Assembly: GCF_013030265.1 (NCBI RefSeq)
Contig: NZ_WPZQ01000003.1
Location: 416,610-480,609 of the forward strand
Source of the DNA: Ruegeria arenilitoris
Lineage (GTDB): Bacteria; Pseudomonadota; Alphaproteobacteria; Rhodobacterales; Rhodobacteraceae
Length of the DNA stretch: 64,000 bases
Direction of reading: 5' to 3'
Shown here: positions 16,231 through 26,333 of the stretch, piece by piece
Layout: each line of letters begins with the position of its first letter
Numbering within the stretch: the stretch's first letter is position 1
Translations under genes and position numbers: made by a program
The notes under the pieces: model-generated
What the model was told of the DNA's origin: nothing
The model's database searches: none
The model's input: the letters and a program-made list of their open reading frames with translations, nothing else

Positions 16231-17349
16231 ATGAAAATCGGTTGCCCCAAGGAAATCAAACCCCAGGAATTCCGCGTCGGCATGACCCCGAACGCCGCTC
16301 AGGAAGCGGTTGCCCGAGGACATGAAGTAATCATCGAAACCGGAGCCGGCATGGGTTCGGGCTTTGACAATGACGCCTATATCGCTGCCGGTGCCCGCAT
16401 CGTTGACACGGCGGCAGAGGTCTTTGCCACAGCCGACATGATCGTGAAGGTCAAGGAACCGCAGGCCGGTGAGCGCAAGATGCTGCGCGAAGGTCAGCTG
16501 CTGTTCACCTACCTGCACCTGGCACCGGATCCGGATCAAACGCACGATCTGTTGGAATCTGGCTGTACTGCCATCGCTTATGAAACCGTGACGGACGCGA
16601 ATGGCGGCCTGCCCCTGCTGGCCCCGATGTCCGAGGTTGCGGGGCGTCTGGCACCTCAGGTCGGATCGTGGACTTTGCAGAAAGCCAATGGTGGTCGCGG
16701 TGTTCTGATGGGCGGCGTTCCCGGTGTCAGCCCGGCCAAGGTGGTTGTGATCGGTGGCGGCGTCGTGGGTACTCATGCCGCGCAGGTTGCTGCCGGAATG
16801 GGCGCAGACGTTACTGTTCTGGACCGCTCGCTGCCGCGTCTTCGCTATCTGGACGATGTATTCGGTGGCCGGTTCAAGAACCAGTACTCGACTGCTGGTG
16901 CCACCGCAGAGCTGATTCAGGAAGCCGACATGGTGATCGGCGCTGTTCTGATCCCGGGTGCAGCGGCGCCCAAGTTGGTCACCCGCGCACAGCTTTCAAC
17001 CATGAAGCCCGGCGCAGTTCTGGTAGACGTCGCCATCGACCAGGGCGGCTGTTTTGAAACGTCCAAAGCGACCACCCATGCGGATCCGATCTATGAGGTG
17101 GATGGCATCATGCACTACTGCGTCGCCAACATGCCGGGCGCAGTTGCACGGACATCCACCATCGCGCTGGGTAACGCGACGATGCCGTTCATGCTGGCGC
17201 TGGCCGATAAGGGCTGGAAGCAGGCATGTCAGGATGATCCGCATCTTTTGGCCGGCCTCAATGTGCACGCAGGTCAGCTGACCTATTATGCCGTCGGCAA
17301 GGCGTTGGGCATCGACGTCGTATCACCCAATGTCGTGATCAAAAGCTGA
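16231..17349 (+). CDS. ald: Alanine dehydrogenase
   Basis: NAD-dependent oxidative deamination of L-alanine to pyruvate and ammonium. The 372-residue protein keeps Arg15, Lys75 and His96 of the known active site and the Rossmann stretch VVVIGGGVVGTHAAQVAAG. Length is right for the hexameric enzyme. GGAG lies upstream of the ATG and a terminator follows. The divergent Lrp gene is the likely regulator. Confidence 0.97.
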   Translation: MKIGCPKEIKPQEFRVGMTPNAAQEAVARGHEVIIETGAGMGSGFDNDAYIAAGARIVDTAAEVFATADMIVKVKEPQAGERKMLREGQLLFTYLHLAPDPDQTHDLLESGCTAIAYETVTDANGGLPLLAPMSEVAGRLAPQVGSWTLQKANGGRGVLMGGVPGVSPAKVVVIGGGVVGTHAAQVAAGMGADVTVLDRSLPRLRYLDDVFGGRFKNQYSTAGATAELIQEADMVIGAVLIPGAAAPKLVTRAQLSTMKPGAVLVDVAIDQGGCFETSKATTHADPIYEVDGIMHYCVANMPGAVARTSTIALGNATMPFMLALADKGWKQACQDDPHLLAGLNVHAGQLTYYAVGKALGIDVVSPNVVIKS

Positions 17350-17380
17350 TCGTGGCGACCGATTGATTGTCTAAAGAAAC

Positions 17381-17404
17381 AGCGCCGCGCAATTGCGCGG
17401 CGCT
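17381..17404. terminator. ald terminator (bidirectional)
   Basis: A perfect 10-bp GC stem (17381-17390 with 17395-17404) with an AATT loop, preceded by AAAGAAAC and followed by TTG, lies between convergent ald and mscS. Confidence 0.8.
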
Positions 17405-17456
17405 TTGCCCAACGGGAAGTGGGCATTTGTAATGCCCAATTGACGGGCGGGAGGGC

Positions 17457-18263
17457 TCAGCCCTTTTTCTGGATTTCCACCGAATGCGGATAGGGAATCG
17501 AAACACCTTTGGCATCAAAGGCTTCTTTCACCGCTTTGGTCGTCTCAAATTTGACGTCCCAAAAATCCGGCGCGTTACACCACAGACGTGCGGTCAGATC
17601 GACAGAGCTATCCCCCAGATTGGTCACCCGTACCCATGGTTCCGGATCGCTCAGGATGCGGCTATCGGCTTTGGCGACATCAAGAATGATGTTCATCGCT
17701 TCATCGGCATTGTCACCGTAGTCGATCCCAAACACCAGATCGACGCGGCGCGTATCATGCGCGGAGAAGTTTGTGATGATCGATCCCCAGGCCTGACCAT
17801 TGGGAACAATGATCTGCACATTGTCCGGAGTTACAAGCTCGGTCGTGAACAGGTTCAGATCCTTGACCGTACCAGAGGTGCCCCCGATGTCGACATATTG
17901 GCCCAGTTTGTAGGGCCGGAACACGACCAGCATGACGCCCGCAGCCAAGTCGCTGAGCGTGCCCTGCAGCGCCAGACCGATGGCAAGCGAAGCTGCACCA
18001 AGAATAGCGACGATACTGGTGGCCTGAATTCCGAAGATCCCCAGAACGGCGACCAGCACTATGGCAAGGATCACCCATTTCACCATGCTCGCGGCGAAAT
18101 TCCCCAATGTGGGGTCGATCTGCGGAGTTTTGTTTATCCGACGCCGCACCATTCCAGCAATCGCTCCGGCCACAATCCAACCCAGGATTATGACGATCAG
18201 CGCTTTGACCGCATTCATGATCAGCGGGGCAAACGCGCCCATCTGTGTTACGACCTCGTCCAC
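17457..18263 (-). CDS. Small-conductance mechanosensitive channel (MscS family)
   Basis: A channel of about 268 residues that opens under membrane tension to release osmolytes. Three hydrophobic segments precede the MscS core: the glycine/alanine-rich pore helix (ILGAASLAIGLALQGTLSDLAAG), then the beta domain (VDIGGTSGTVKDLNLFTTEL; VPNGQAWGSIITNFSAH). AAGGAG abuts an ATG at 18269 with no spacer, so the GTG at 18263, six bases beyond the ribosome site, is the better start. Confidence 0.92.
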   Translation of the reverse strand: MDEVVTQMGAFAPLIMNAVKALIVIILGWIVAGAIAGMVRRRINKTPQIDPTLGNFAASMVKWVILAIVLVAVLGIFGIQATSIVAILGAASLAIGLALQGTLSDLAAGVMLVVFRPYKLGQYVDIGGTSGTVKDLNLFTTELVTPDNVQIIVPNGQAWGSIITNFSAHDTRRVDLVFGIDYGDNADEAMNIILDVAKADSRILSDPEPWVRVTNLGDSSVDLTARLWCNAPDFWDVKFETTKAVKEAFDAKGVSIPYPHSVEIQKKG

Positions 18264-18478
18264 GCGCATCTCCTTTCAAGTAACAACAAACCCGCGTCTT
18301 TTGCGCGGGATCATGCAAATATTGTGCGAAAATAGCATTTTGGTCTAGGTGCGAGTTGTTCCGGTTTTCCCCGTTGTTCCTCAACACACATCCGCTGACC
18401 AACCACGCACATGACAGATACTGGCAAGATCGCGATCCCATGCCTAGCTTCTGAGAGCAGCCCGAAAAGGAGCGTCTC

Positions 18479-19177
18479 ATGCTGGATACCACATCACATC
18501 CCATTACCGGCCGCTGGCCCGCCAAGCACCCGGACAGGATTCAACTCTATTCCTTTCCAACTCCGAACGGGGTCAAAGCCTCGATCATGTTGGAAGAAAC
18601 CGGCCTGCCCTATGAACCCCATCTGGTCACTCTTTCGGATTCGGACGTCAAAAGCCCCGAGTTCCTGTCGCTGAACCCAAATAACAAAATCCCGGCCATC
18701 ATTGACCCCCATGGCCCGGACGGAGAGCCGCTTGGCCTTTTCGAAAGCGGTGCGATCCTAATTTATCTTGCGGAAAAGAGTGGCAAGTTTCTGGGACAGA
18801 CCAAAGCTGACAAGTACCGCGTGATTCAATGGGTCATGTTCCAGATGGGTGGCGTCGGTCCGATGTTCGGTCAATTGGGCTATTTCCACAAATTCGCAGG
18901 CAGCGAGATTGAAGACCCCCGCCCTCGCGAGCGTTATGTGAACGAGGCAAAACGACTGCTGAATGTTCTGAACCAGCAGCTTGAGGGTCAGGACTGGATT
19001 GCCGGTGAGTATTCGATTGCCGATATCGCCATCGCGCCATGGCTGCGCGGGCTCGAATTCTACGGCGCACACGACCTTGTCGGCTGGGAGGACCATTCCA
19101 ACGTTGTGGCCTATCTCGACCGTTTCCTGGAACGGCCAGCGGTGCAAAAAGGTCTGGTCACACCTGCGCGGGACTGA
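18479..19177 (+). CDS. Glutathione S-transferase (YghU/YfcG-like)
   Basis: A 232-residue GST with an N-terminal thioredoxin fold (LYSFPTPNGVKASIMLEETG; FESGAILIYLAEKSGKFLG) and an all-helical C-terminal domain (DWIAGEYSIADIAIAPWL). The TPNG motif fits the nu-class disulfide-bond reductases. AAAAGGAG is seven bases before the ATG. Its 3' end overlaps the convergent GMC gene by 20 bases. Confidence 0.92.
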   Translation: MLDTTSHPITGRWPAKHPDRIQLYSFPTPNGVKASIMLEETGLPYEPHLVTLSDSDVKSPEFLSLNPNNKIPAIIDPHGPDGEPLGLFESGAILIYLAEKSGKFLGQTKADKYRVIQWVMFQMGGVGPMFGQLGYFHKFAGSEIEDPRPRERYVNEAKRLLNVLNQQLEGQDWIAGEYSIADIAIAPWLRGLEFYGAHDLVGWEDHSNVVAYLDRFLERPAVQKGLVTPARD

Positions 19178-20765
19178 TCGCGTCAGCGATTTTTTCAGCA
19201 ATCATGATAGTGGGCGCATTGGTGTTACCACCGATCAAGGTCGGCATAACTGATGCGTCCACCACCCGCAGCCCATCAACCCCATGTACCCGGCCTTCAA
19301 GATCAACGACGGCCATGTCATCGACACCCATCTTGCAGGTTCCCACGGGGTGATAAATCGTGTCCGCCCGGTTGCGAATATCTGCCTCAAGCGCCTGATC
19401 GCTGCCGTCATGCGCATACAACCGTTTGGCGCGCCACGGCTCTAGCGGCGACGCCTCAAGGATCGTTTCCATAATCTGAGCGCCCCGTTTCAACAGGTCC
19501 AGATCGCGATCGTCGCTGAGATACGCCGGATCAATGCGCGGTGGTGCGCCAGCGCGATCTGCAGTCAAACCAACACTGCCCCGACTGAACGGACGCAAAA
19601 CACAGACATGGCAGGAAAAGCCGTGGTGAAGGTGAATCTTGCGCATGTGATCGTCAACAATCCCGACGACAAAGTGCAGCTGAAGATCCGGCCTGGGAAC
19701 CGACGGGTCGGACTTGAAGAACGCGCCACCTTCGGCAAATGGAGATGCGAACAGGCCCTCTCCGCTTCGGCGCCAGTCTAAGCCCGCCTTGGCCAGGTTC
19801 CATAACCCACCCGGTGTCAGGCCGATCACATCCTTACGTTTTGATCGATAACTCAGGACATAATCCAGATGGTCCTGAAGATTCTGACCAACACCCGGCA
19901 AATCATGCAGAACCGGAATACCATGCTGGGCCAATTCGGATTCAGGCCCGATCCCAGACAGCATCAGCAGTTGTGGGGAACCAAATGCGCCACCGGAAAC
20001 AATGACTTCCTGACGGGCGCGGATTTCGACAATCTTCTTCTTGTGGCGCACCTGTACGCCGGTCGCCCGCTTCTGATCAAAGAGGACTTTCTGAGCCTCG
20101 GCACCGGTCAGGATCGTCAGGTTCTGCCGCAGTTTCACATCGCGCAGATAAGCGGCAGCGGCTGAACATCGTTCGCCCTTGTGCGACCCGTCGTGAAACT
20201 GTGTCACCTGATACAGGCCTGCCCCTTCTTGCTCTGGCCCGTTGAAATCATCCGTTTCGCGGATTTGCTGCTGGCCGCAGGCTTCAACGAAGGCATGAGA
20301 GATGGCGCGAGGCTCGGATTGATCGGCAACCTGCAGGGGACCACTTGCCCCATGCAGGTCATCGGCACCACGCGCATTGCCCTCTGCCCTTCGGAAATAG
20401 GGCAACACGCTTTGCCAATCCCACCCCTCGCAACCAAGATCGGCCCATTCGTCGTAGTCGCTGGGATGGCCACGCACATAGAGCATCGCGTTGATTGCCG
20501 ATGATCCGCCTAGCGCCTTGCCCCGTGGCTGAAATCCTTTGCGCCCGTTCAATTCCGGTTGTGGCACCGTGTGAAAGGCCCAGTTGTTCAGCTTGGGCCG
20601 CCCCGAGATCATGGCCGCAACAAGGGCCGGAGCCCGGATCAGAAGGTCCTCTCCGGCTCCGCCAGCTTCGATCAGGCAAACGCTTGTATCCGGGTGTTCA
20701 CTAAGACGGGCCGCCATGACACAGCCAGCAGAACCACCACCTACAATGACATAGTCGAATTCCAT
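19158..20765 (-). CDS. GMC family oxidoreductase (choline/alcohol dehydrogenase-like)
   Basis: A 535-residue FAD-dependent oxidoreductase. It has the N-terminal dinucleotide loop VGGGSAGCVMAARLSE, the GMC signature GKALGGSSAINAMLYVRG, and the C-terminal catalytic region with IYHPVGTCKMG (His) and GGNTNAPT (Asn). No betaine genes are nearby, so the substrate may be another alcohol. The start at 20765 begins the FAD-binding strand. Confidence 0.92.
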   Translation of the reverse strand: MEFDYVIVGGGSAGCVMAARLSEHPDTSVCLIEAGGAGEDLLIRAPALVAAMISGRPKLNNWAFHTVPQPELNGRKGFQPRGKALGGSSAINAMLYVRGHPSDYDEWADLGCEGWDWQSVLPYFRRAEGNARGADDLHGASGPLQVADQSEPRAISHAFVEACGQQQIRETDDFNGPEQEGAGLYQVTQFHDGSHKGERCSAAAAYLRDVKLRQNLTILTGAEAQKVLFDQKRATGVQVRHKKKIVEIRARQEVIVSGGAFGSPQLLMLSGIGPESELAQHGIPVLHDLPGVGQNLQDHLDYVLSYRSKRKDVIGLTPGGLWNLAKAGLDWRRSGEGLFASPFAEGGAFFKSDPSVPRPDLQLHFVVGIVDDHMRKIHLHHGFSCHVCVLRPFSRGSVGLTADRAGAPPRIDPAYLSDDRDLDLLKRGAQIMETILEASPLEPWRAKRLYAHDGSDQALEADIRNRADTIYHPVGTCKMGVDDMAVVDLEGRVHGVDGLRVVDASVMPTLIGGNTNAPTIMIAEKIADAISPAQV

Positions 20766-20840
20766 GGCCGCCTCTCCCGCTGCTGTCTGAAACAACGGTA
20801 GAAAGCACGCAGAAATCCGGCAATCAGAACGTAACGTGAG

Positions 20841-21290
20841 TTACTTTGGCAATTTTCCGGTCAGGACATAGCGCAGCACTTCCACCACCTGTGAAGGCTG
20901 TTCGGCCACAGCCAGAGCAGCAGCATCAACCTCTTTCAGCGCATGCTGGTGGTCGGGACCGTGCAGAACGATCAGTGATTTTCCCAACGCCGCCGCGTAT
21001 CCCGCATCAAAGGCCGCGTTCCACTGTTTGTATTTGTCGCCAAACCGCACAACGACCACATCCGCATCTGAAATCCCCTTTCGGGTACGGATCGCATTGA
21101 CCATCGCGCCCTTGTGGTCGTGCCAGTACTTGTTCGGCTCGGCACCCAGAATGGCTACACCGCAATCGTCGCTGGCATCGTGATCGGTCACGGGGCTGTT
21201 AAAGATAATGTCCAAACCCTGTGCACCGTCGATGATCTGTTCGCGCCAGTCGGTGTGGATTTCACCAGAGAGGTATACGTTCAGGCCCAT
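20841..21290 (-). CDS. YtoQ family protein
   Basis: A 149-residue soluble protein of the YtoQ family, related to nucleoside 2-deoxyribosyltransferase-like folds. Recognisable pieces are VYLSGEIHTDWREQI, FNSPVTDHDASDD and ADVVVVRFGDKYKQWNAAFDAG. Biochemical role unestablished. The start at 21290 (MGLNVYLSGE) is the family start. It lies on the same strand as the methyltransferase. Confidence 0.85.
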   Translation of the reverse strand: MGLNVYLSGEIHTDWREQIIDGAQGLDIIFNSPVTDHDASDDCGVAILGAEPNKYWHDHKGAMVNAIRTRKGISDADVVVVRFGDKYKQWNAAFDAGYAAALGKSLIVLHGPDHQHALKEVDAAALAVAEQPSQVVEVLRYVLTGKLPK

Positions 21291-21368
21291 AGCAAACTCC
21301 GAATTTGTTTCAGAGCATGCATAGGACACAATGGGCGCTGGCCCAATGCGGAAAGTGTCGGTTCGGGC

Positions 21369-22001
21369 TTAAATCTTGCGCGCCACCAAAAACCGTCTTG
21401 CATCGCGTACCGGGAAACTGTCGCATTCGACGATTTCGAATCCGGCTCTTTCAACGGCTGCATCCAGCTCTGCTTCGGACAGAAACCGCACAAACGGCGC
21501 TTTGCCCAGCAACTGCATGACCGGCAAAGCCAACCGTACAGCTTGAAACCGCAGGTTTATGCCGCGTTGTGGTGGGCAGAAAGTTTTTGAGATGAACAAA
21601 CCACCCGGCTTCATCACCTCATGAACAGAGGCCAGAGCCGCATTCAGGTCTTCGACCAGATGCAACACATTGAATGCCAGCACCACGTCGTAGGACCAGG
21701 AGGGAGGACGGCATGCATCAGCCTGAACAAAGGCCACGTTTTCGATCTGCTGCTCGGCCGCGTTCTTCTGACCGACCGCCAGCATGCAGGGGGAAACATC
21801 GCTGGCGGTAATCGTATCGGCATAGGGGGACAGGCGCAGCGCGGTCATTCCCGTGCCACATCCCAGTTCCAACACGTCGTCGGTTTTCTTGAGATAGGAA
21901 GCAGTCCGTTCGAGCGTATGCTCATAGGAATCCATATCCTTTATTGGGCTTCGGGCATATTTTTCAGCCACTCCGTCCCAGAATTTCGCGGCGGTCGTCA
22001 T
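21369..22001 (-). CDS. Class I SAM-dependent methyltransferase
   Basis: A 210-residue methyltransferase. Motif I is VLELGCGTGMTALRL (about 43-57), the acidic end of motif II is TASDVSPCML, and motif IV is YDVVLAFNVLHLV. The C-terminal region (QLLGKAPFVRFLSEAELDAAVERAGF) is typical of small-molecule methyltransferases. Substrate unknown. Divergent from a LysR gene, which may control it. Confidence 0.85.
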   Translation of the reverse strand: MTTAAKFWDGVAEKYARSPIKDMDSYEHTLERTASYLKKTDDVLELGCGTGMTALRLSPYADTITASDVSPCMLAVGQKNAAEQQIENVAFVQADACRPPSWSYDVVLAFNVLHLVEDLNAALASVHEVMKPGGLFISKTFCPPQRGINLRFQAVRLALPVMQLLGKAPFVRFLSEAELDAAVERAGFEIVECDSFPVRDARRFLVARKI

Positions 22002-22086
22002 GAGGGGGTCTCCTTTGCAGGCAAACTACTCATGCAAATACCGAATAAAAATTGCCGAAATTTGCAGATTACTTATACATATTTGT

Positions 22087-22971
22087 ATGAAACAACTCGG
22101 CGACTTTGACTGGAATCACATCCGCGCCTTTCTGGCGACGGCCGAGACCGGGTCGTTTTCTGCAGCTGCCCGTAATTTGGGGCAGACGCAACCAACGCTC
22201 AGCCGACAGATCGCGGCGCTCGAGCAAGATCTGGGTGTGATGCTGTTTGAACGTGTAGGGCGCGCATTAGAGATCACACAGGCCGGAATGGAATTGCTGG
22301 AGCATACCCGGTTGATGGGTGATGCAGCGAACCAAATTGCACTGACCGCTTCGGGACAGGCACAATCCATCGACGGGCTGGTCCGCATCACCGCCAGCGA
22401 TGTGATGTCTGCCTATTTCCTGCCAGACCTGTTGCGCGAAGTACGGGCGCAGGCTCCGCGCCTGAGAATCGACGTGATCGCCTCGAATGACATTCAGGAC
22501 CTGATGCGCCGTGAGGCAGATATTGCGATCCGTCATGTACGACCGGAACAGCCCGAACTGATCGCCAAACTGGTGCAGGAAGCCTCGGGTCATTTCTATG
22601 CCACGACCAAATATCTGAACCACGCCGGGCGCCCTAAATCCAAGCACGACTTGTCACAGCATGAATTCATCAGCTTCGGCAATACAGATCAGATGATCGC
22701 CTATCTGAAGCCACTGGGCATTCACCTGAGCGATGAAAATTTTAGGTTGGGATCACAGAACGGAATCGTGGCCTGGGAATACGCCAAGCAGGGTTTTGGT
22801 ATCGCACCCATGTCTGAGGTTGTGGGCGATGCAACACCCGGCGTCGAACGAGTGATGCCCGGAATGGAACCCATCAAATTTCCGATCTGGCTGACCACCC
22901 ATCGCGAGTTACATACCAGCCGCCGCATCCGGTTGGTCTTTGATCTGCTGGCCGACTACCTGTCCAAATAA
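22087..22971 (+). CDS. LysR family transcriptional regulator
   Basis: A 294-residue LysR regulator. The N-terminal winged helix (FLATAETGSFSAAARNLGQT, then QPTLSRQIAALEQDLGVMLFER) is followed by a substrate-binding domain. The start at 22087 follows 86 bases of AT-rich divergent spacer shared with the methyltransferase gene, its probable target. A shared hairpin terminator separates it from convergent pheT. Confidence 0.92.
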   Translation: MKQLGDFDWNHIRAFLATAETGSFSAAARNLGQTQPTLSRQIAALEQDLGVMLFERVGRALEITQAGMELLEHTRLMGDAANQIALTASGQAQSIDGLVRITASDVMSAYFLPDLLREVRAQAPRLRIDVIASNDIQDLMRREADIAIRHVRPEQPELIAKLVQEASGHFYATTKYLNHAGRPKSKHDLSQHEFISFGNTDQMIAYLKPLGIHLSDENFRLGSQNGIVAWEYAKQGFGIAPMSEVVGDATPGVERVMPGMEPIKFPIWLTTHRELHTSRRIRLVFDLLADYLSK

Positions 22972-22973
22972 CA

Positions 22974-22995
22974 AAACGCGCCCGAAGGCGCGTTT
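22974..22995. terminator. Bidirectional terminator between LysR and pheT
   Basis: A perfect 9-bp stem (22974-22982 with 22987-22995) with a CGAA loop has an A-run on one side and a T-run on the other, so it can serve both convergent genes. Confidence 0.85.
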
Positions 22996-23016
22996 AATAA
23001 AAGATACGCAGTGGCT

Positions 23017-25413
23017 TTATCCGCGCAGGACACCGCCAGTTGCCTTGGTGACCTTGGCGATGATCTTCTCAGCCACGGCTTCGATGTCTTTTTCCTTCAG
23101 CGTCACATCTGTCGGCTGCAAACGCACGGTGATCGCCAGAGATTTCTTGCCTTCACCCACGCTGCCACCAATGAATTCGTCAAAGACGCGGACGTCTTCG
23201 ATCAACGCTTTGTCGGCACCAGCCGCGGCATTGACCAGCGTCAGCGCCTCGACGCCTTCATCGACAACAAAGGCAAAGTCCCGCTCGACCGCTTGCAGGT
23301 CGCGCAATTCCAGCGCGGCACGGGTCGCACCGGACTTACGGGGCAGAGGCACCTCATCCGGCCAGATGGTGAAGGCCATTGCCGGGCCTTTGACGTCCAT
23401 TGCCTGCAGGATGCGCGGGTGCAGTTCACCAAACACGCCCAGTACCTTTTTCGGACCCAGACAGATTTTGCCGTGACGGCCCGGATGCCACCAGGCATCG
23501 CCATCACGCAGGATCTGAACCTTCGCGGGCGCACCGATAGCGGCCAGCACAGCCTCGGCATCCGCTTTGGCGTCGAACACATCGACAGGGCGTGACGCCC
23601 CGTGCACATCCTTGGGACCATTGCGACCAACCAGCAGGCCGGTGATCTGGGTTTTCTGGTCGCCGGGCTCACCATCATGGAAGACAGGGCCGACCTCGAA
23701 CAACGCCACGTCCGCATATCCACGCGCCTGATTGCGGGCCGCGGCCTGCAGCAGACCGGGCAGCAGATCGGGGCGCATATGGCTCATCTCGGACGAGATC
23801 GGGTTTTCCAGCTGCGTGGCTTCATCCCCGCCACCGAACAGAGCGGCAGAGGCCTGATCAATGAAGGTATAGGAAACACATTCGTTGTATCCCAGCGCGG
23901 CACAGGTGCGCCGCGCCATCGACTGACGGCGTTGAGTCGGTGTCATCACCGGCTTAGGAATGCCATCGGTCACACGCGGCAGCGGTTTGCCCTGCAACTT
24001 GGTCAGGGACGCAATCCGCGCAACCTCTTCCACCAGATCAGCCTCACCCATGATATCGGGTCGCCAGCTGGGAACGTGGGCCATCTCACCTTCCAGGCGG
24101 AAGCCCAGACGGGTCAGGGTTTGACGTTGCTCGGCCTCGGGAATGTCCATGCCAACCAGCGACTGCACGCGCTCAGCATCCAGCTTGTAGGCCCGTGCGT
24201 GGTTCGGTGCTTTGCCCGCTTCGACCACCTTGGACACTTCGCCGCCGCAGATATCCAGGATCATCTGTGTGGCATGTTCCAGCCCTTCCAGCGTGTACTC
24301 AGGATCCACGCCACGCTCAAAGCGATAGCGCGCGTCCGAGTTGATCTTCAGAGCACGACCGGTCAGCGCGATCTGCACGTGATCCCAGAACGCGCTTTCG
24401 AGGAAGACGTTCACGGTCTCTTCGGTACAGCCGGTTTCCTCACCGCCCATGATACCAGCGATGGATTCGGGACCTTTGTCGTCCGAAATCACCATCATGC
24501 CGGGCTGCAGGGTGTATTCCTTCTCATCCAACGCAACCAACTTTTCGCCACCCTTGGCGCGGTGCACACGCAGGTTGCCCTGTACCTTGTCAGCATCAAA
24601 CACGTGCAACGGACGGTTCTGATCGAAGGTCATGTAGTTGGTGATATCAACCAGTGCCGAGATCGGGCGCAGGCCGATTGCCTTTAGCTGATCCTGCAGC
24701 CATTGCGGGCTGGGGCCGTTCTTGACGCCCTTGATCAGACGACCGGTGAAATGCGGGCAGCCGTCCAACGTGTCTTCATCAATGGTCACCTTGATCGGGC
24801 TTTCATAATCACCCGGCACAGGCACATAGTCGCGCTGCTTCAGCGTACCGATACCGCGCGCCGCAAGGTCGCGGGCAATCCCTTCGACACCCAGCGCATC
24901 GGGGCGGTTCGGGGTGATCGCGATCTCGATCATCGGATCGACCTTCGAGGGGTCGTTCTCGGCCAGCCAGTCGACGAACTTGTCGCCCACCTCGCCCGAG
25001 GGCAGCTCGATGATGCCGTCATGCTCGTCCGACAGCTCCAGCTCGCGCTCCGAGGCCATCATGCCAAAGCTTTCGACGCCGCGGATCTTGCCGACGCTGA
25101 TGGTCAGGTCCAGACCGGGGATGTACATGCCCGGTTTGCAGACGACGACAGTGATCCCTTCGCGCGCATTTGGGGCACCGCAGATGATCTGCAGCTCACC
25201 CTCATCGGTATTAACCTTGCAGACGCGCAGCTTGTCAGCATCCGGGTGTTTCTCGGCATGCTTCACATAGCCAAGGGTGAAATCCTTCAGCCGGTCCGCC
25301 GGGTTCACGATCTCTTCGACCTCAAGCCCGAGATCGGTCAGCGTCTCGGCAATCTCATCTACCGACGCATCTGTGTCGAGGTGGTCTTTCAGCCAGGACA
25401 GAGTGAATTTCAT
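23017..25413 (-). CDS. pheT: Phenylalanine-tRNA ligase beta subunit
   Basis: The 798-residue beta chain of the (alpha-beta)2 enzyme that charges tRNA-Phe. It shows the N-terminal helical start (MKFTLSWLKDHLDTDAS), the EMAP-like tRNA-binding domain (about 40-150), the editing B3/B4 domain, B5, and the C-terminal anticodon-binding FDX-ACB domain (LAITVRLQPTDVTLKEKDIEAV). Full length. It does not directly follow pheS: an esterase, a repeat and an atypical gene stand between them. Confidence 0.97.
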   Translation of the reverse strand: MKFTLSWLKDHLDTDASVDEIAETLTDLGLEVEEIVNPADRLKDFTLGYVKHAEKHPDADKLRVCKVNTDEGELQIICGAPNAREGITVVVCKPGMYIPGLDLTISVGKIRGVESFGMMASERELELSDEHDGIIELPSGEVGDKFVDWLAENDPSKVDPMIEIAITPNRPDALGVEGIARDLAARGIGTLKQRDYVPVPGDYESPIKVTIDEDTLDGCPHFTGRLIKGVKNGPSPQWLQDQLKAIGLRPISALVDITNYMTFDQNRPLHVFDADKVQGNLRVHRAKGGEKLVALDEKEYTLQPGMMVISDDKGPESIAGIMGGEETGCTEETVNVFLESAFWDHVQIALTGRALKINSDARYRFERGVDPEYTLEGLEHATQMILDICGGEVSKVVEAGKAPNHARAYKLDAERVQSLVGMDIPEAEQRQTLTRLGFRLEGEMAHVPSWRPDIMGEADLVEEVARIASLTKLQGKPLPRVTDGIPKPVMTPTQRRQSMARRTCAALGYNECVSYTFIDQASAALFGGGDEATQLENPISSEMSHMRPDLLPGLLQAAARNQARGYADVALFEVGPVFHDGEPGDQKTQITGLLVGRNGPKDVHGASRPVDVFDAKADAEAVLAAIGAPAKVQILRDGDAWWHPGRHGKICLGPKKVLGVFGELHPRILQAMDVKGPAMAFTIWPDEVPLPRKSGATRAALELRDLQAVERDFAFVVDEGVEALTLVNAAAGADKALIEDVRVFDEFIGGSVGEGKKSLAITVRLQPTDVTLKEKDIEAVAEKIIAKVTKATGGVLRG

Positions 25414-25491
25414 TGCACGGGGCCTTTTTTGGCAAACATCCAGTCGGCACAGGCAATGGCAAAGATTGGACCAAGGTGCAAGCGCTGCGCG

Positions 25492-26286
25492 TCACGGATA
25501 GGTGGGGGTGCGGCCCAAAAGCTCATCCAACTGCCAACCGATCCAGCCATGCGGGATGAAATGCCCGCCAGGATGGGTGTCCAGCGTAACCTGACCCTGC
25601 GCGCAATTGGTCCATTCCACACGGCTGAGTGTCAGAAACGGCCTCACGCTCCAATCGCCGCGCGGGGTCGCACCATTGCAGTTGTACTTTTCCCGCCACA
25701 GCGCCACCGGATAGGTCGTGTCGCCACCCGGACCAAAGGGGAAATCCATCACCGTATCATCCGTCCCATGCACATGGCGCACCTGAGCCGGCGCTTGTGG
25801 GCAATCCTCGGTCTGGCGGATCGATCCTGCGATGGCGAGCAATGCCGCCGTATCGTTGCCCGACTGACAGACATAGCGCCATGCCATCGCACCACCGAAA
25901 GAATAGCCCGAGACGTAAATACGCTGCGGATCAATTGGATACCGTTGCGCAACGTCCTCCAGCACGCGATTGGCAAACTCTACATCCCCGGTTTCGGGTG
26001 ACCAAAAGTTCCAGCTTTTGCCCAATCCGTTCGGTGCCACCAGCAGCACACCCCGCAGTTTCGTCGCGCCTGCAATGCGTTCATGGTTCACGACAACACT
26101 GCCTTGCCGCGCCCAGCCGTGGAAATGCAGCAACACCGGCAGAGGCGTTTCGCCGTCCCAGCCATCGGGTTCCAGCACATGATACGAGCGGTCGCCAAGG
26201 TCACAGGCGATGTCACCATGGCAGGTTTCGATTGCGGTGGCTTGGGTGGCAGTCAGCAGAAGCAGGCAAAACAGTCGATAGATCAT
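25492..26286 (-). CDS. Secreted esterase of the LpqC/PHB-depolymerase-like family
   Basis: A 264-residue alpha/beta hydrolase with a signal peptide (MIYRLFCLLLLTATQATA). The nucleophile elbow is GYSFGGA, the oxyanion region FHGWARQG, and a late GGHFIPHGW supplies the catalytic His. Six cysteines outside the signal suggest periplasmic disulfides. The relation to feruloyl esterase/polyhydroxybutyrate depolymerase types is by motif only; substrate unknown. Located between pheT and pheS. Confidence 0.8.
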   Translation of the reverse strand: MIYRLFCLLLLTATQATAIETCHGDIACDLGDRSYHVLEPDGWDGETPLPVLLHFHGWARQGSVVVNHERIAGATKLRGVLLVAPNGLGKSWNFWSPETGDVEFANRVLEDVAQRYPIDPQRIYVSGYSFGGAMAWRYVCQSGNDTAALLAIAGSIRQTEDCPQAPAQVRHVHGTDDTVMDFPFGPGGDTTYPVALWREKYNCNGATPRGDWSVRPFLTLSRVEWTNCAQGQVTLDTHPGGHFIPHGWIGWQLDELLGRTPTYP

Positions 26287-26333
26287 AGGCCTGAGCCTAG
26301 TCAGACTCGCGGGACTGTCACGTAACATATTGG

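Noticed and set aside
23602..26001. Long plus-strand frames across pheT and the esterase
   Set aside because: Both are mirror frames of GC-rich minus-strand genes with known motifs.
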